DNA of 64,000 nucleotides from contig OZ176055.1 in the NCBI GenBank assembly GCA_964247055.1, positions 3,286,001-3,350,000 on the forward strand, in the 5' to 3' direction. The DNA comes from Paragordius varius (taxonomy: Eukaryota > Nematomorpha). The notes under the pieces are model-generated. The model was not told where the DNA came from. It saw nothing but the letters and a program-made list of their open reading frames with translations, and made no database searches. This document shows positions 51,459 through 61,043 of the stretch, in pieces; the first letter of the stretch is position 1; the number at the start of each line of letters is the position of its first letter. A program made the translations under genes and the position numbers.

Positions 51459-51524
51459 CGTGTCATAGTGTGATACGCGTTTCGTCCTTTTTATGGACTC
51501 ATCAGTAACACATAATGAAACACG
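51459..51524 (-). ncRNA. Hammerhead ribozyme, type I, short stem III
   Basis: The minus strand reads CTGATGAG, then TCC-ATAAAAA-GGA, then CGAAAC, then GCGTA. This gives the invariant CUGAUGA, a 4-bp stem II (GUCC/GGAC) with a 7-nt loop, invariant GAAA, and a minimal stem III built on the palindrome ACGCGU. The cleavage triplet would be GUA. Stem I can pair CACA-type bases after the site with TGTG before CTGATGA, then ACACG with CGTGT further out, around an internal loop. Very short stem III ribozymes of this kind are known from Penelope-like elements and animal retrozymes, where they are thought to act as dimers. All core nucleotides are intact. Confidence 0.85.
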
Positions 51525-51839
51525 GGTAAATACTGTCAGTTTAGGAATTGTATATATATTGAGTATTAAATGATTCAAAATCGAATAGAGTCAGGGAAAT
51601 GAATCTTTAGTGCTTAGAGTCCATATTGGACAACCGATTGTACTAGAATGCTAGATATTATGACTCCTTATAATCCTTACAGCATTAAGCTTTATATAAA
51701 GAGAAAATCAGAAATCTTTTTGGAGGGCGCCATTTTCTTATAAGTTATAAATCAACGGTAGTAGAGATAGTTTATTTGATTGCAGGTTGGATATATTAAT
51801 ATCCTAAATAGCAACAGAGACTATGAGAAACCCAAATTT

Positions 51840-51890
51840 TGTTGAGAGTCCACAAAAAGGACGAAACGCGTCTCACACTATGAGTGATAA
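51840..51890 (+). ncRNA. Degenerate hammerhead remnant
   Basis: GAGAGTCC-ACAAAAA-GGACGAAAC followed by GCGTCTCACACTATGA matches the 51459 ribozyme from stem II onward, here on the plus strand. The 5' core is TTGAGAG instead of CTGATGAG because a repeat junction cuts in, so it should not cleave. Confidence 0.65.
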
Positions 51891-51993
51891 ACACTGCCAA
51901 CAAAATTTGGGTTTCTTAGAATATTCCAATATATTCAACCTGCAACCAAGTGGACTAATTCTCTCTACTCCTTTAATTTATATTCTATTTTCA

Positions 51994-52020
51994 TACACGA
52001 TGCGTTTCGACTCTCGTGTA
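51994..52020 (-). ncRNA. Second degenerate hammerhead remnant
   Basis: The minus strand reads TACACGAGAGTCGAAACGCA then TCGTGTA. The GAAAC core and flanking stem I bases remain, but stem II has been lost. Non-functional; it marks a third ribozyme-bearing end in the array. Confidence 0.45.
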
Positions 52021-52805
52021 ACTTTGTTAAATTATATCATGATATATCGCGTAAAATGAATATATAATTCTAGCAACACACTTTTTGACCTAATCAAAAA
52101 TAAGGGCATCTTTTACATCTATAATAAGAATTGATTAAATATTCAGTAAAGTTTTTAGAGGAGTAATAGTTAGGATATCAATGATGTATTTGTAACAAAT
52201 TTGCAGTGCTTAACAAATTTAATACTAATAATTGATCCAAAATCAATTATGTTTAAATTAATCAATTATAGCTATTTTTAATATTGAACATTAAATGGTC
52301 ATATCCCGATAAATAGTAGTTTGTAACGATTATTATGGGCTTGATAAGTATATATCGTGTCACTAAAATTAAATAAATTCAAAATTAGCGCATACATATA
52401 TATATATATAATTTTTGAAATTTTATAAACGCCTATAAATTTGTAGAGTTTGAGTCAAATATAAATTTTTAACGTAAAAGCTTTATTAACACCTAGACGT
52501 TTAAATAAAATTTTAAGTTAATTTACATTTAACATGACATCAAATTTTTCAAATAATAAGCGGTTCCATAGATAGCTAAAGAAACAATAACAATTTTAAC
52601 CCAAAATTCGACACTGATAAACAATGTATATTAAATCTGTTATTATAGATATAAATTTTAAAAATATTATCAAACTTAAAGGGACATAGATCGCTATTCA
52701 TACTTTTAGTTTTTAATAGGTTTTTATGAAATTTAACATAAAATTTAATTTATTATTATAAATTATATTTGTAAATTTCACTCAATTTCACCTTTTTGTA
52801 TTCTT

Positions 52806-53200
52806 AACACTCCATAACCTTTTGTAGTTTTCTATCCCAAAGAGATTTAATAAAAAGTACTTAAGGTATTTAAGCCAAATTTTTAAAATATGCTTTCTTT
52901 AGTCTTTTAGCATTATGCAAAAAAATTAAAAAATCCTCTTCTCAAACGTTTTGCCACCATTTTTTTCTATAAATTTTAAATTGCTAATGGAAGCCTCAAA
53001 TAAATTTAGGTTGGAAAATGTAAATAATCCACTTTAAAAAGCTTTTAGGCTACATTTTACTATAAAATACTTGATATATAATTTTAAGATCAGTAGTTCT
53101 TTTCTATTGTTTGATTTTAGAATCCAGAAGTCATAAAACAAAAAATATAATATAAGTCCATGAGAACAATTTCATAATTGAATTCAAATTAAAATAATTT
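52806..53200. mobile_element. ~520-bp inverted-repeat element (TGGGGTAG family), copy 3, diverged
   Basis: Begins AACACTCCATAACCTTTTGT and shares TTAAGGTATTTAAGCC, TGCTTTCTTTAGTCTTTTAG, AAAAAGCTTTTAGGCTACAT and CCAGAAGTCATAAAAC with copies 1 and 2. The right terminus is eroded. Confidence 0.55.
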
Positions 53201-54591
53201 TCAAATTTTAATGAATTTTTATAGGGATGGAAAATTATTAGGCAATTAATTATTATTATTAGCTTTTCGTATATGAATATATAATTTTATATGCCTATTA
53301 AATGATCTATTTTAACATAATTTATTTAAAGTTAATTTGAAATTAAATTTAAATAATTTTCAGGTTATATAGAATCTTAAAGCCAAAAAATTTTAATTGA
53401 ATAAACTAAAATTATTTAACAAAAATATGAAATAGATAGCAAGGTCTTTCATCAACCCAACTTTTCACGTTATCCATTAACTTAATTAGTAAGGCTGAAA
53501 CCAAAAAATCTCATCTAGGTTTTTATAAAGTTTTTCCTATTTAAATAATATTATAGTTAATAAATTTAACAGGACTGAATCAACGTGTTGCATCCATATG
53601 TTTAACAATTCGATTCAAATTGGGGTATCTAAATACCCCAGACCTAATTAATATAAAAAACTATTGAAGTAACGGTCCCAGTTTAAATTTATGCCTCAAT
53701 CCTAATAAAAATTAATAAGCCTAAATACCTAAATAAAATATCATTTTTAAAAAAAGGTCCATTTTGCAAAATTTTTGCAAAATATCGTGTTCATTAAATT
53801 TTAAAGGTAAAATGGTATATAAATTTTTATTTTAATTACATCTATTGATAATAGGAAAGTGGTTTATTTTGTATTTCCATGCCCCCATGCTACGTTGGCC
53901 AAATTTGTACCTTTGGGTTTCACTTTAAAATAAATAATATCATATGTTTTCGTAATTTTATTATATAGTGGTTTTAAATGATATATAAGTGCAAAATTTG
54001 CCTTTCGATTCCTTCCATATTTTAAAAAGAATTTTAAATAGGCCTGGGGTATCCAACTATTCCAATTTGAATCGAAGGACTAAAATGAATGTTTTGTATC
54101 CAAGTGTTAAAAATGAGAGCGAATTTCGTTATTTACCAATTTGGAACACCTACCCAAAACAAAACAATTTTGTTAGAGCCTAAACAAAAGGGATCAAGAT
54201 AATCCCGGTACATTTTCCCATCAGAATATATATATTCCATCATGATTTGTCGAGTACACTGTGTTATTAAACTGTTAAAATTGGGAATAAATAACAATAA
54301 AATTAACAAAAATGTATGAAAATTTTAAGTAAAATCTGCTTTTTATTTTAATTAAATTTTTACGCTATCACAAATACTTAGTTACAGTCAAAATAATATA
54401 CCATTTACCTTTAATGATTCGAAGACATTTTAATAAATAATAAAAGAACCTGGTAAAAAACGATTTCTTAAAAAAAAGCATCAAAAGTGTATTCTTATAA
54501 TAGAGCCAATTATTATTCATGTGTAGATATTTTCTAAAAGACCCAAATTAAAAAGTATTGTAAAAAACCAACTGATAATTTTTTTCTTGTG
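53201..54591. other. Spacer upstream of eIF2B alpha
   Basis: AT-rich. It holds an unconvincing 64-codon plus-strand frame (53989-54183) and, on the minus strand at 54180-54270, a segment related to ones near 25930 and 51000. The eIF2B promoter must lie in the last few hundred bases; no element stands out. Confidence 0.35.
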
Positions 54592-55725
54592 ATGTTTCAC
54601 ATGGAACCCGAATACATAGCTCTTCAAAATTTCACAGATATTATGAATAAAAATTCAGATATAAATCCCGCTATGGCAGCAATTCAAAGCTTGCTTACTT
54701 TAATTAGCAAATGTCAAGTTGAAACATTATCAGAATTGAGAGAAACTCTCAAAAAAGCTATTAATTTGATGACTCAAACTGGTAAATCTGTAACATCGGT
54801 TTCATCCGGTTGTGAGCTCTTTTTGCGTTTTATCACCTTAACATCTCTCGATCAACCTAACGTAACAGAATGTACCAAAGTTTTATTGAAACGAGGAAAT
54901 TTATATTTGGAAAAAGTCAAATCCTCTCGGGAAAAGATTGCCAACATTATAAACCCATTTATTAAAAATGAAGATATAATTTTAACTCATTCATACTCTC
55001 GGGTCGTTTTAAAAGCTCTGTTACAAGCTAAAGCTAACGGTAAACGTTTTAAAGTTTATGCCACCCAATCGGCTCCCGATTATTCTGGGAATTTAATGTT
55101 TGAAGCTTTGCAAAAAAACAATATTGAATGCATTCAAATTCTTGATGCATCGGTTGGATACATCATGGAGAAAATTGACATTGTAATTTTTGGGGCTGAA
55201 GGAGTTGTCGAAAACGGCGGTATTATAAATAAAATAGGTATTTAGAGTTATCTAATATAAACACTAAATAGTAATTAAGTGAAAATATTTTTTTAATGCT
55301 AAAAACCTAATATAATGCTTTACTATTATAAATATATTCTTTTCCATGTCATTACAGGTTCGTATACAATAGCCTTAGCTGCCAAAGCTTACAATAAACG
55401 ATTGTATGTTTGTGTCGAAAGTTTCAAATTTGTTCGACTTTATCCATTGAATCAACGAGATATACCCAATCAATTTAAGTACTCACCGGATATCTTGGGT
55501 GGAACGTTAGTAGCTCACGAAAGCTCTTCTAATACGATTCATAATGAATCGGCACAACTTAATTCCAATCTCATGATAGCAGCGAATTCCTTAGAAAGTA
55601 AACTGGAAATGGCACATCCTGCAGTGGATTATACGCCTCCGGCTTTTATAACATTACTATTTACTGATTTAGGCATTCTTACCCCATCTGCTGTTAGTGA
55701 TGAACTGATACGTCTTTATTCTTGA
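54592..55725 (+). CDS. EIF2B1: Translation initiation factor eIF2B subunit alpha, complete, 2 exons, 337 aa
   Basis: Exons 54592-55237 and 55358-55725 join in phase (ATA G|GT) over a 120-bp intron. The alpha subunit is one of the regulatory subunits of eIF2B, the guanine-nucleotide exchange factor for eIF2, and helps sense phosphorylated eIF2 alpha. Family blocks are clear: [69 protein letters not shown] and [19 protein letters not shown] near the stop. Two ATGs are possible (54592, giving MFHMEPEY, or 54601); the family start suits either. The protein is ~30 residues longer than human (305 aa), mostly from a Ser/Asn-rich insertion ([14 protein letters not shown]) between FKYSPD and HPAVDYTPP. 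Confidence 0.96.
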
Positions 55726-56814
55726 TGATTGGAAGAGCAAAAATATTATTTGGTCCTTTTTTGGCCAACACTATTATATAATTTATAATAAAACCGTAAA
55801 GTCTGACACTGGTAATGAACATTGTGATTGTGTGTATACAGCATATTTATGTGTTATTTGTATGAGATACATCTTTAAAGTAGAATCGTATATGCAGTAA
55901 TTAGAGCTATTATAGGCTATTTCGGTATATTGAATACCTAAAAGCGTATTTCCATATCTGTGCAATACAAGTTTTTATTTCACTAGTTACCTAATTAATT
56001 CAACACCGAATTATTTCTCGAGCTTTTCAAAAAAACGCAACTAATAATAACATCTCATATATGGCAACACGTAAATTAGATTTCGGCCATTAAAATATTC
56101 AAATGAACTATGATAGCTCTCTCGTTACTGTATACGCGAAATGATAAAAATAAATTTGTATGATTAATTTGTTTTTTGGGTAACTTGTTAACGCTATTGC
56201 ACGCAGTGAATTGACATCCTATGGATTTTAAGCGGCTCGCTTAAATTAGAATATTGTTCATAAAACCTGAACGTTTCTAAACTGGTTCCAAGTCATGTTT
56301 TTATATCTGGTTTAACATTTTTTCTAAACAAAATTTTTACTTTACGAAAATTAACACATAAAACATATAAGCCACAAAAATTAATTGTAAGCTAATCTTT
56401 TAATATATACTCTCGAATAACAAACACATAACTATTAAAAAATCAACCTTTTGCAAACCGTTTTTGTGTGTTTGAATTTTTAAAAATTGGTTTATAAAAT
56501 GCATTTTTTTTACTTTTGACCCTATTTGTTTTGATATATTAGAACAAAAATTATAATACCACAAAACAGTGTCTAAGCGCTGGGGGGCGGGGGGGACAAA
56601 TTTTTTGCCTTTATACGCGTTCGATCTCATAATTTTGGCGAAAAATAGCCTAAACGTATTGTTGCGCGGATTTAAGGGTATAAATGCCTCAAGCACATCA
56701 AATATAAACAATGTTAACAAAAAAATATTTATTCAGCAATGATCTTAGTATAAAAAACATAAGCAATTATTGGGTGAAATCTGGAAAAAAACTTTATTTT
56801 TGACATCGGGTATA
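55726..56814. other. Gene-free spacer downstream of eIF2B alpha
   Basis: Includes the eIF2B 3' region. A G-rich stretch (GGGGGGCGGGGGGG) at 56581-56594 starts a segment that resembles the tandem repeat at 57900-58540 (TTTTTTGCCTTTATACGCG). No gene is seen. Confidence 0.4.
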
Positions 56815-57594
56815 TATACCATTTACACTTCAAGAGTGTCCTTGAACAATTCAAGTTGGTCCTTGAACAATTCAAGTTGGTCCTTGAACAGTTCAAGTTG
56901 GTCCTTGAACAATTCAAGTTGGTCCTTGAACAATTCAAGTTGGTCCTTGAACAATTCAAGTTGGTCCTTAAAAATTATAAATTTTGATTTAACCATAATT
57001 TTTGCATTTATTTTTTTATTTTATTATTTATTAACCTAATTTTCTTTATTTATATATATTTATTCATTTAAAAATAATTTTTTTTTTGAAAAACCACTTT
57101 TTTGTTTCAAACTATATTTTTTCAATTGAACAAAATTATTGACTTTTAAATGTTTTTAATGAAAAATTTTAATTAATAACCCAGAAGACTTATATATTTT
57201 TTCATTTCGTGTTAAAATCTTATAAATATCTAAATTTATTTTAAGAAATTAATAAAGATATACGGTTTTTCAAAGATTAAAAGTTGATATCGATTTAAAA
57301 TTTATGTTAAATAATAGAAAATAGGTTAAAAACAATAAAATAGACGAATTATTTTCGATTTGATTGATAAAAGTTAAAAACAAAACAAAAAAGTCAAAGG
57401 ACCAACTTGAATTGTTCAAGGACCAACTTGAATTGTTCAAGGACCAACTTGAACTGTTCAAGGACCAACTTGAATTGTTCAAAGACCAACTTGAATTGTT
57501 CACGGACCAACTTGAATTGTTCAAGGACCAACTTGAATTGTTCAAGGACCAACTTGAATTGTTCAAGGACACTCTTGAAGTGTAAATGGTATAA
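56815..57594. mobile_element. MITE with mirrored 21-bp satellite arrays
   Basis: The ends are TATACCATTTACACTTCAAG and the inverted CTTGAAGTGTAAATGGTATA. Inside the left end lie six 21-bp units (TCCTTGAACAATTCAAGTTGG); inside the right end lie eight units in inverted orientation, separated by ~420 bp of AT-rich core. Each unit contains the near-palindrome TTGAACAATTCAA. A TATA on each side may be target duplication. Repeating peptides read from these arrays are artefacts. Confidence 0.8.
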
Positions 57595-57899
57595 ATAATA
57601 AAAAAGAAATGTATAATTTTGTCCTTATGGAGTAAATAGATTTGACATACACACATTTGTAAGATTCCTTATATATTAATGGATAACCAGTGATGCAGTT
57701 GATCACTGTAATGAGCGTAATTTGTCCTTATGGCGTAGATATATATATATATATATGGCTTACACACAATTGGATTGCCCGCGAAGCCGCTATTAGAAAA
57801 GAGGGCTCAACAAAATTGTGATCCATATATTGGGATTATGCATCTAATAGTTATGATCTAATAGGATTTTCAAAACGGTGCTACATAGAATTTTCAAAA

Positions 57900-58830
57900 C
57901 TGTGCATTCATACTAATATATTTTTTACTGGTGTGAAGGCCCCAAATTGAAGGTCAACGGAAAAAACCGCTTTACTTTAATTTTTACCTTTTTGTCGGTA
58001 TTATTAAAAGCCTTTTGTGAACTCGTATGGCTTCTTAAGTTTTTTGAATAGCTCCAAAATCACGCCATTTTTGTATGGGGTCTCAGTTTTAAACCGGTAG
58101 ACCCCTACCCATAGACCTATAAGGAAAAAGCGGTGAGTTAAATTCTTTGCCTTTATAGGGCAAATATTTGGGATCATCTTTGATACCATCATTTCATGGG
58201 TTATTCAAAAATTATTACTGAATAATCGTTATATGATGGCGTATTTTTAGGGCATCGACCTAAATTTTTGCTTTGTTACGGGTAATATTTTAAGAACCTA
58301 TTGAACTCATATGGCCTGATAAATTTTCTCAAATTTAGCCTTAAAGGTACGCTATTTCCATATGATGGGGCAGTTTTTAGCGGGTATCCCCTTACCCAGC
58401 AGCCAATATAAAAAAACGCACCACTAAAATTATGGCCTTTTAATAGGGAAAACCTGGAATCCTTATTAAATTTTTACAATTTCATACCTTGGGCGAAAAA
58501 TTGATTCTAAAATTTATTTTTGAAAAAAATGGCATTTTACGGGGGGAGCGGGTAAAAAGAGGGCCTAAATTAAAAAAGCGAGCCTACTAAGTTCGGCGCC
58601 ATCGAAAATAAGTAAAAAAATCATATTTTACGAATGATCCAACACCTCTCCCGGAAAGTCTTAAAGAAAAACCCGTTTTTGCACGGGGTGGGCCATTCAA
58701 AAAAGGGCGATATTTTGGAAACATTCATTAATGATTATAACTTTTGACATTTGGATTTAAATGGGTCTACCAGTTTTCCGGAAACATGTCACAAAGGTGG
58801 CATCATTTTCATGAATATATAGATTACCGA
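57900..58830. repeat. Higher-GC dispersed repeat with ~300-bp tandem units
   Basis: Two diverged units (about 57960-58255 and 58256-58555) share CTTTTAATA/CTTTATAGGG, TTTTGTGAACTCGTATGGC versus ATTGAACTCATATGGCC, GGTAGACCCCTACCC versus GGTATCCCCTTACCC. The following 58541-58830 segment (GGGGGGAGCGGGTAAAAAGA, CACGGGGTGGGCCATTCAAA) is an inverted copy of 49740-50110. No coding frame. Confidence 0.55.
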
Positions 58831-59681
58831 TGGCTACTAATTTTTGTGCAATCCAATTCTAATTTAAAACCTCCTACAATACCCATTTTATTAGATACAT
58901 GAAATTTAAAAACTTTATTAATTAATTAAATGATAGCGTTTCACGAGTAGACAATAAAAGTTTTGCAAAAGGTACAGGTTTAATGAAATTAAAATTTATA
59001 AGTGTATTTAGTTTTTACAAAAGCTTAAATTACAATAGATTGATTTGAGTTCAATTATGCTTATTTTATATATGATTAAAATATTTTTACGTGTCTTATT
59101 TGTTTAAAAGGCTCATAAGCATTTTGGCTGTGCAATTTATTTAATTTTAAACTTCTTTAGCGTAATTTGGGATATTCTTAAAAACATAATATAACATAAT
59201 AATTTGTAGCGAGTCAAATTCAAAAAATGTCAATTTTCATTATTAAATATTACATGAATGTATTTAAAATTTGGCATATTTTATCTTAAATATTTTTATT
59301 CTTTTACTATAGGATGTTAAAACTAAGAAAATAATATCTAAAAACATTCAAAAAAATTTTTTTAATGTTGGTCATTTTCCTAAAAATATATAAATAAATG
59401 TTTTATAAAAGTTTTAGTCCTTTTTTTAAAACCAAAATATATTTTGCATTTAGAATGCGTTTAACCTCCAAATGATTTTACTGATTGTAAAAGTCCATCA
59501 TTAATTTACTATATCATACACAAAGCACAAAAGACACAGGTTAAAGGTTAAAATTAGACATGCGCGTTATAATATAATTTTAATTTATCCGCCCCATTAT
59601 TTGTACACAATGTTTATATCGATAAACACTGGAAATTGATGACAAATCATCCATACTAATTTGAGAGTGAATGGTATAAAC
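58831..59681. other. Gene-free AT-rich spacer
   Basis: No coding segment, RNA gene or recognised repeat. Confidence 0.4.
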
Positions 59682-59945
59682 CAGAGGGTGCCCAACACGT
59701 GGCCCGCGAAAAATTCGGAAATCTATAATTTGCGGAAATATGCTTTTGAAATTTAAATATTAAACATTTTTTTTAAATAAGTCTACCCAACTCGCAAGGA
59801 GTAGAAAGTTTTTTTATATTGTGTGTGCATTTTACAGTCTTAAGCCTAGGAAATCATTTATGAATGCCCATATATGGTTTAAATGCGGCCCGCCGTAGTT
59901 TTTTAATGTGAAAATGAGGCCAGCGACGCCATGTTAGAATCTCTG
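59682..59945. mobile_element. hAT-like MITE, copy 7
   Basis: Starts CAGAGGGTGCCCAACACGTG, followed by GCCCGCGAAAAATTCGGAAA, and ends GCCATGTTAGAATCTCTG. It carries GCCCATATATGGTTTAAATG inside. No clear target duplication. Confidence 0.7.
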
Positions 59946-59979
59946 GTAATGTTAACGATAGACAAGTTGTGCTTAAAGA

Positions 59980-60244
59980 CAGTTAAAATTAAAATTATAC
60001 AGAAACAAAACTAAAAGACAAATATTTTTTTATAAGCAACCAACCAACCATACTTTTCAAACCCTTCTATTTCATATATATAAATTAGTTAATAACAGTT
60101 TTAATATAATTGAGTGTAATTTAAATATCCTAGTTCTATATTTCGCACCCATACTTAATAAAATTAAAGTTATGGTTGTCTTTTTTTAAAAAGAATATTT
60201 ATATTTTAGTTTTATCATTTTGTCTATCCAATTTTAATTTTTTC
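59980..60244. mobile_element. Tc1/mariner-like MITE, copy 5, diverged
   Basis: Starts CAGTTAAAATTAAAATTATA, followed by AAAAGACAAATATTTTTTTA and CATACTTTTCAAACCCTT; the right arm is TTTGTCTATCCAATTTTAAT. The ends are eroded compared with the copies at 11643 and 21063. Confidence 0.65.
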
Positions 60245-60800
60245 CATAAATATTTGGTCCATAAATATGTCTTAATGATTTATTTACTAGAATCTCTATG
60301 ACAAATGTCATGCAATATTACTCTTCATAAATTATGTATGAATATAAATTTTTTATTTTAATACATACATATATATTTTTAAAAAGGGTTTGTGCAAATA
60401 TTCAAGTGACACATTTACTCTAACGAAATTCTTAATTTATTATTTATTAAATCAAATGGAATGTATAAAAAATGTGTAATATATATATATATATATATAT
60501 ATATACAGCTAATATAATATGTTTAATGTCATTTTTCAGATATGTTAGGGAAATTATTTGTATGATGTAATACTACGATAGGATGTTTTTTAATGAGGCT
60601 AACACAATACACACGACTAGTTTATTGAACGTATATGAGGAAGTAGTAATTTGTCACACATATGTCATAAAATTACAGATTTGTATGAATATGTATGTAT
60701 GATACTTTAAATAATCGTTTAATTCCATTAAGTAAATGCATTGGTAGTACCTATAAAAACAGCAAGCTCCTAAACTCATTATATTTTAAGAGTTTTATAA

Positions 60801-61041
60801 TATACCATTTACACCTCAAATTCACCTATAAACGATTCAAATTCACCCGAAAATAAATTAGGTGTTTTTAGATATTAATATTAAAATATATTTTTACACA
60901 TTAAATGATAGTGAAAAAATAATAAACTATGTTATAAAGATATAATTATAATGATGAGTTAGTTATATTAGCTTGAAAATACAATTTATTTTGAGGGTGA
61001 TTTTGAATTGTTAAGGGCGAATTTGACTTCTAAATGGTATA
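60801..61041. mobile_element. MITE of the TATACCATTTACAC family, 241 bp, at the GPCR stop codon
   Basis: Starts TATACCATTTACACCTCAAA and ends TTTGACTTCTAAATGGTATA, matching the ends of the element at 56815. Subterminal units of about 20 bp (GGGTGATTTTGAATTGTTAA at the right, AAATTCACC-type at the left) occupy the same place as the 21-bp units there. Its right edge lies 2 bp from the stop codon of the GPCR gene. Confidence 0.75.
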
Positions 61042-61043
61042 AT

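Larger units (their letters stand above)
51324..52060. repeat. Hammerhead-bearing repeat units, rearranged array
   Basis: Two units start GGAAGGCGCCAT (51324) and GGAGGGCGCCAT (51722) and run parallel for ~120 bp (TTGAATATATTAGTAT-like, ACAGAGACTATGAGAAACCC). Unit 1 then carries a hammerhead on the minus strand. Unit 2 switches at about 51840 into an inverted copy, giving an imperfect palindrome (51740-51990) with a truncated hammerhead at the turn and another remnant at its end. Confidence 0.7.

Noticed and set aside
53989-54183. 64-codon plus-strand frame upstream of eIF2B alpha
   Set aside because: It begins at a non-ATG codon, has no recognisable motif and no splice partners, and the overlapping minus strand carries a segment shared with other loci.
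56838-57585. CRISPR array or repeat protein in the 21-bp arrays
   Set aside because: The units are contiguous with no spacers, lie in mirrored blocks inside a transposon with inverted ends, and this is a eukaryotic genome. Repeating peptides (DQLELF, SLNNSSW) result from a 21-bp unit being a multiple of three.
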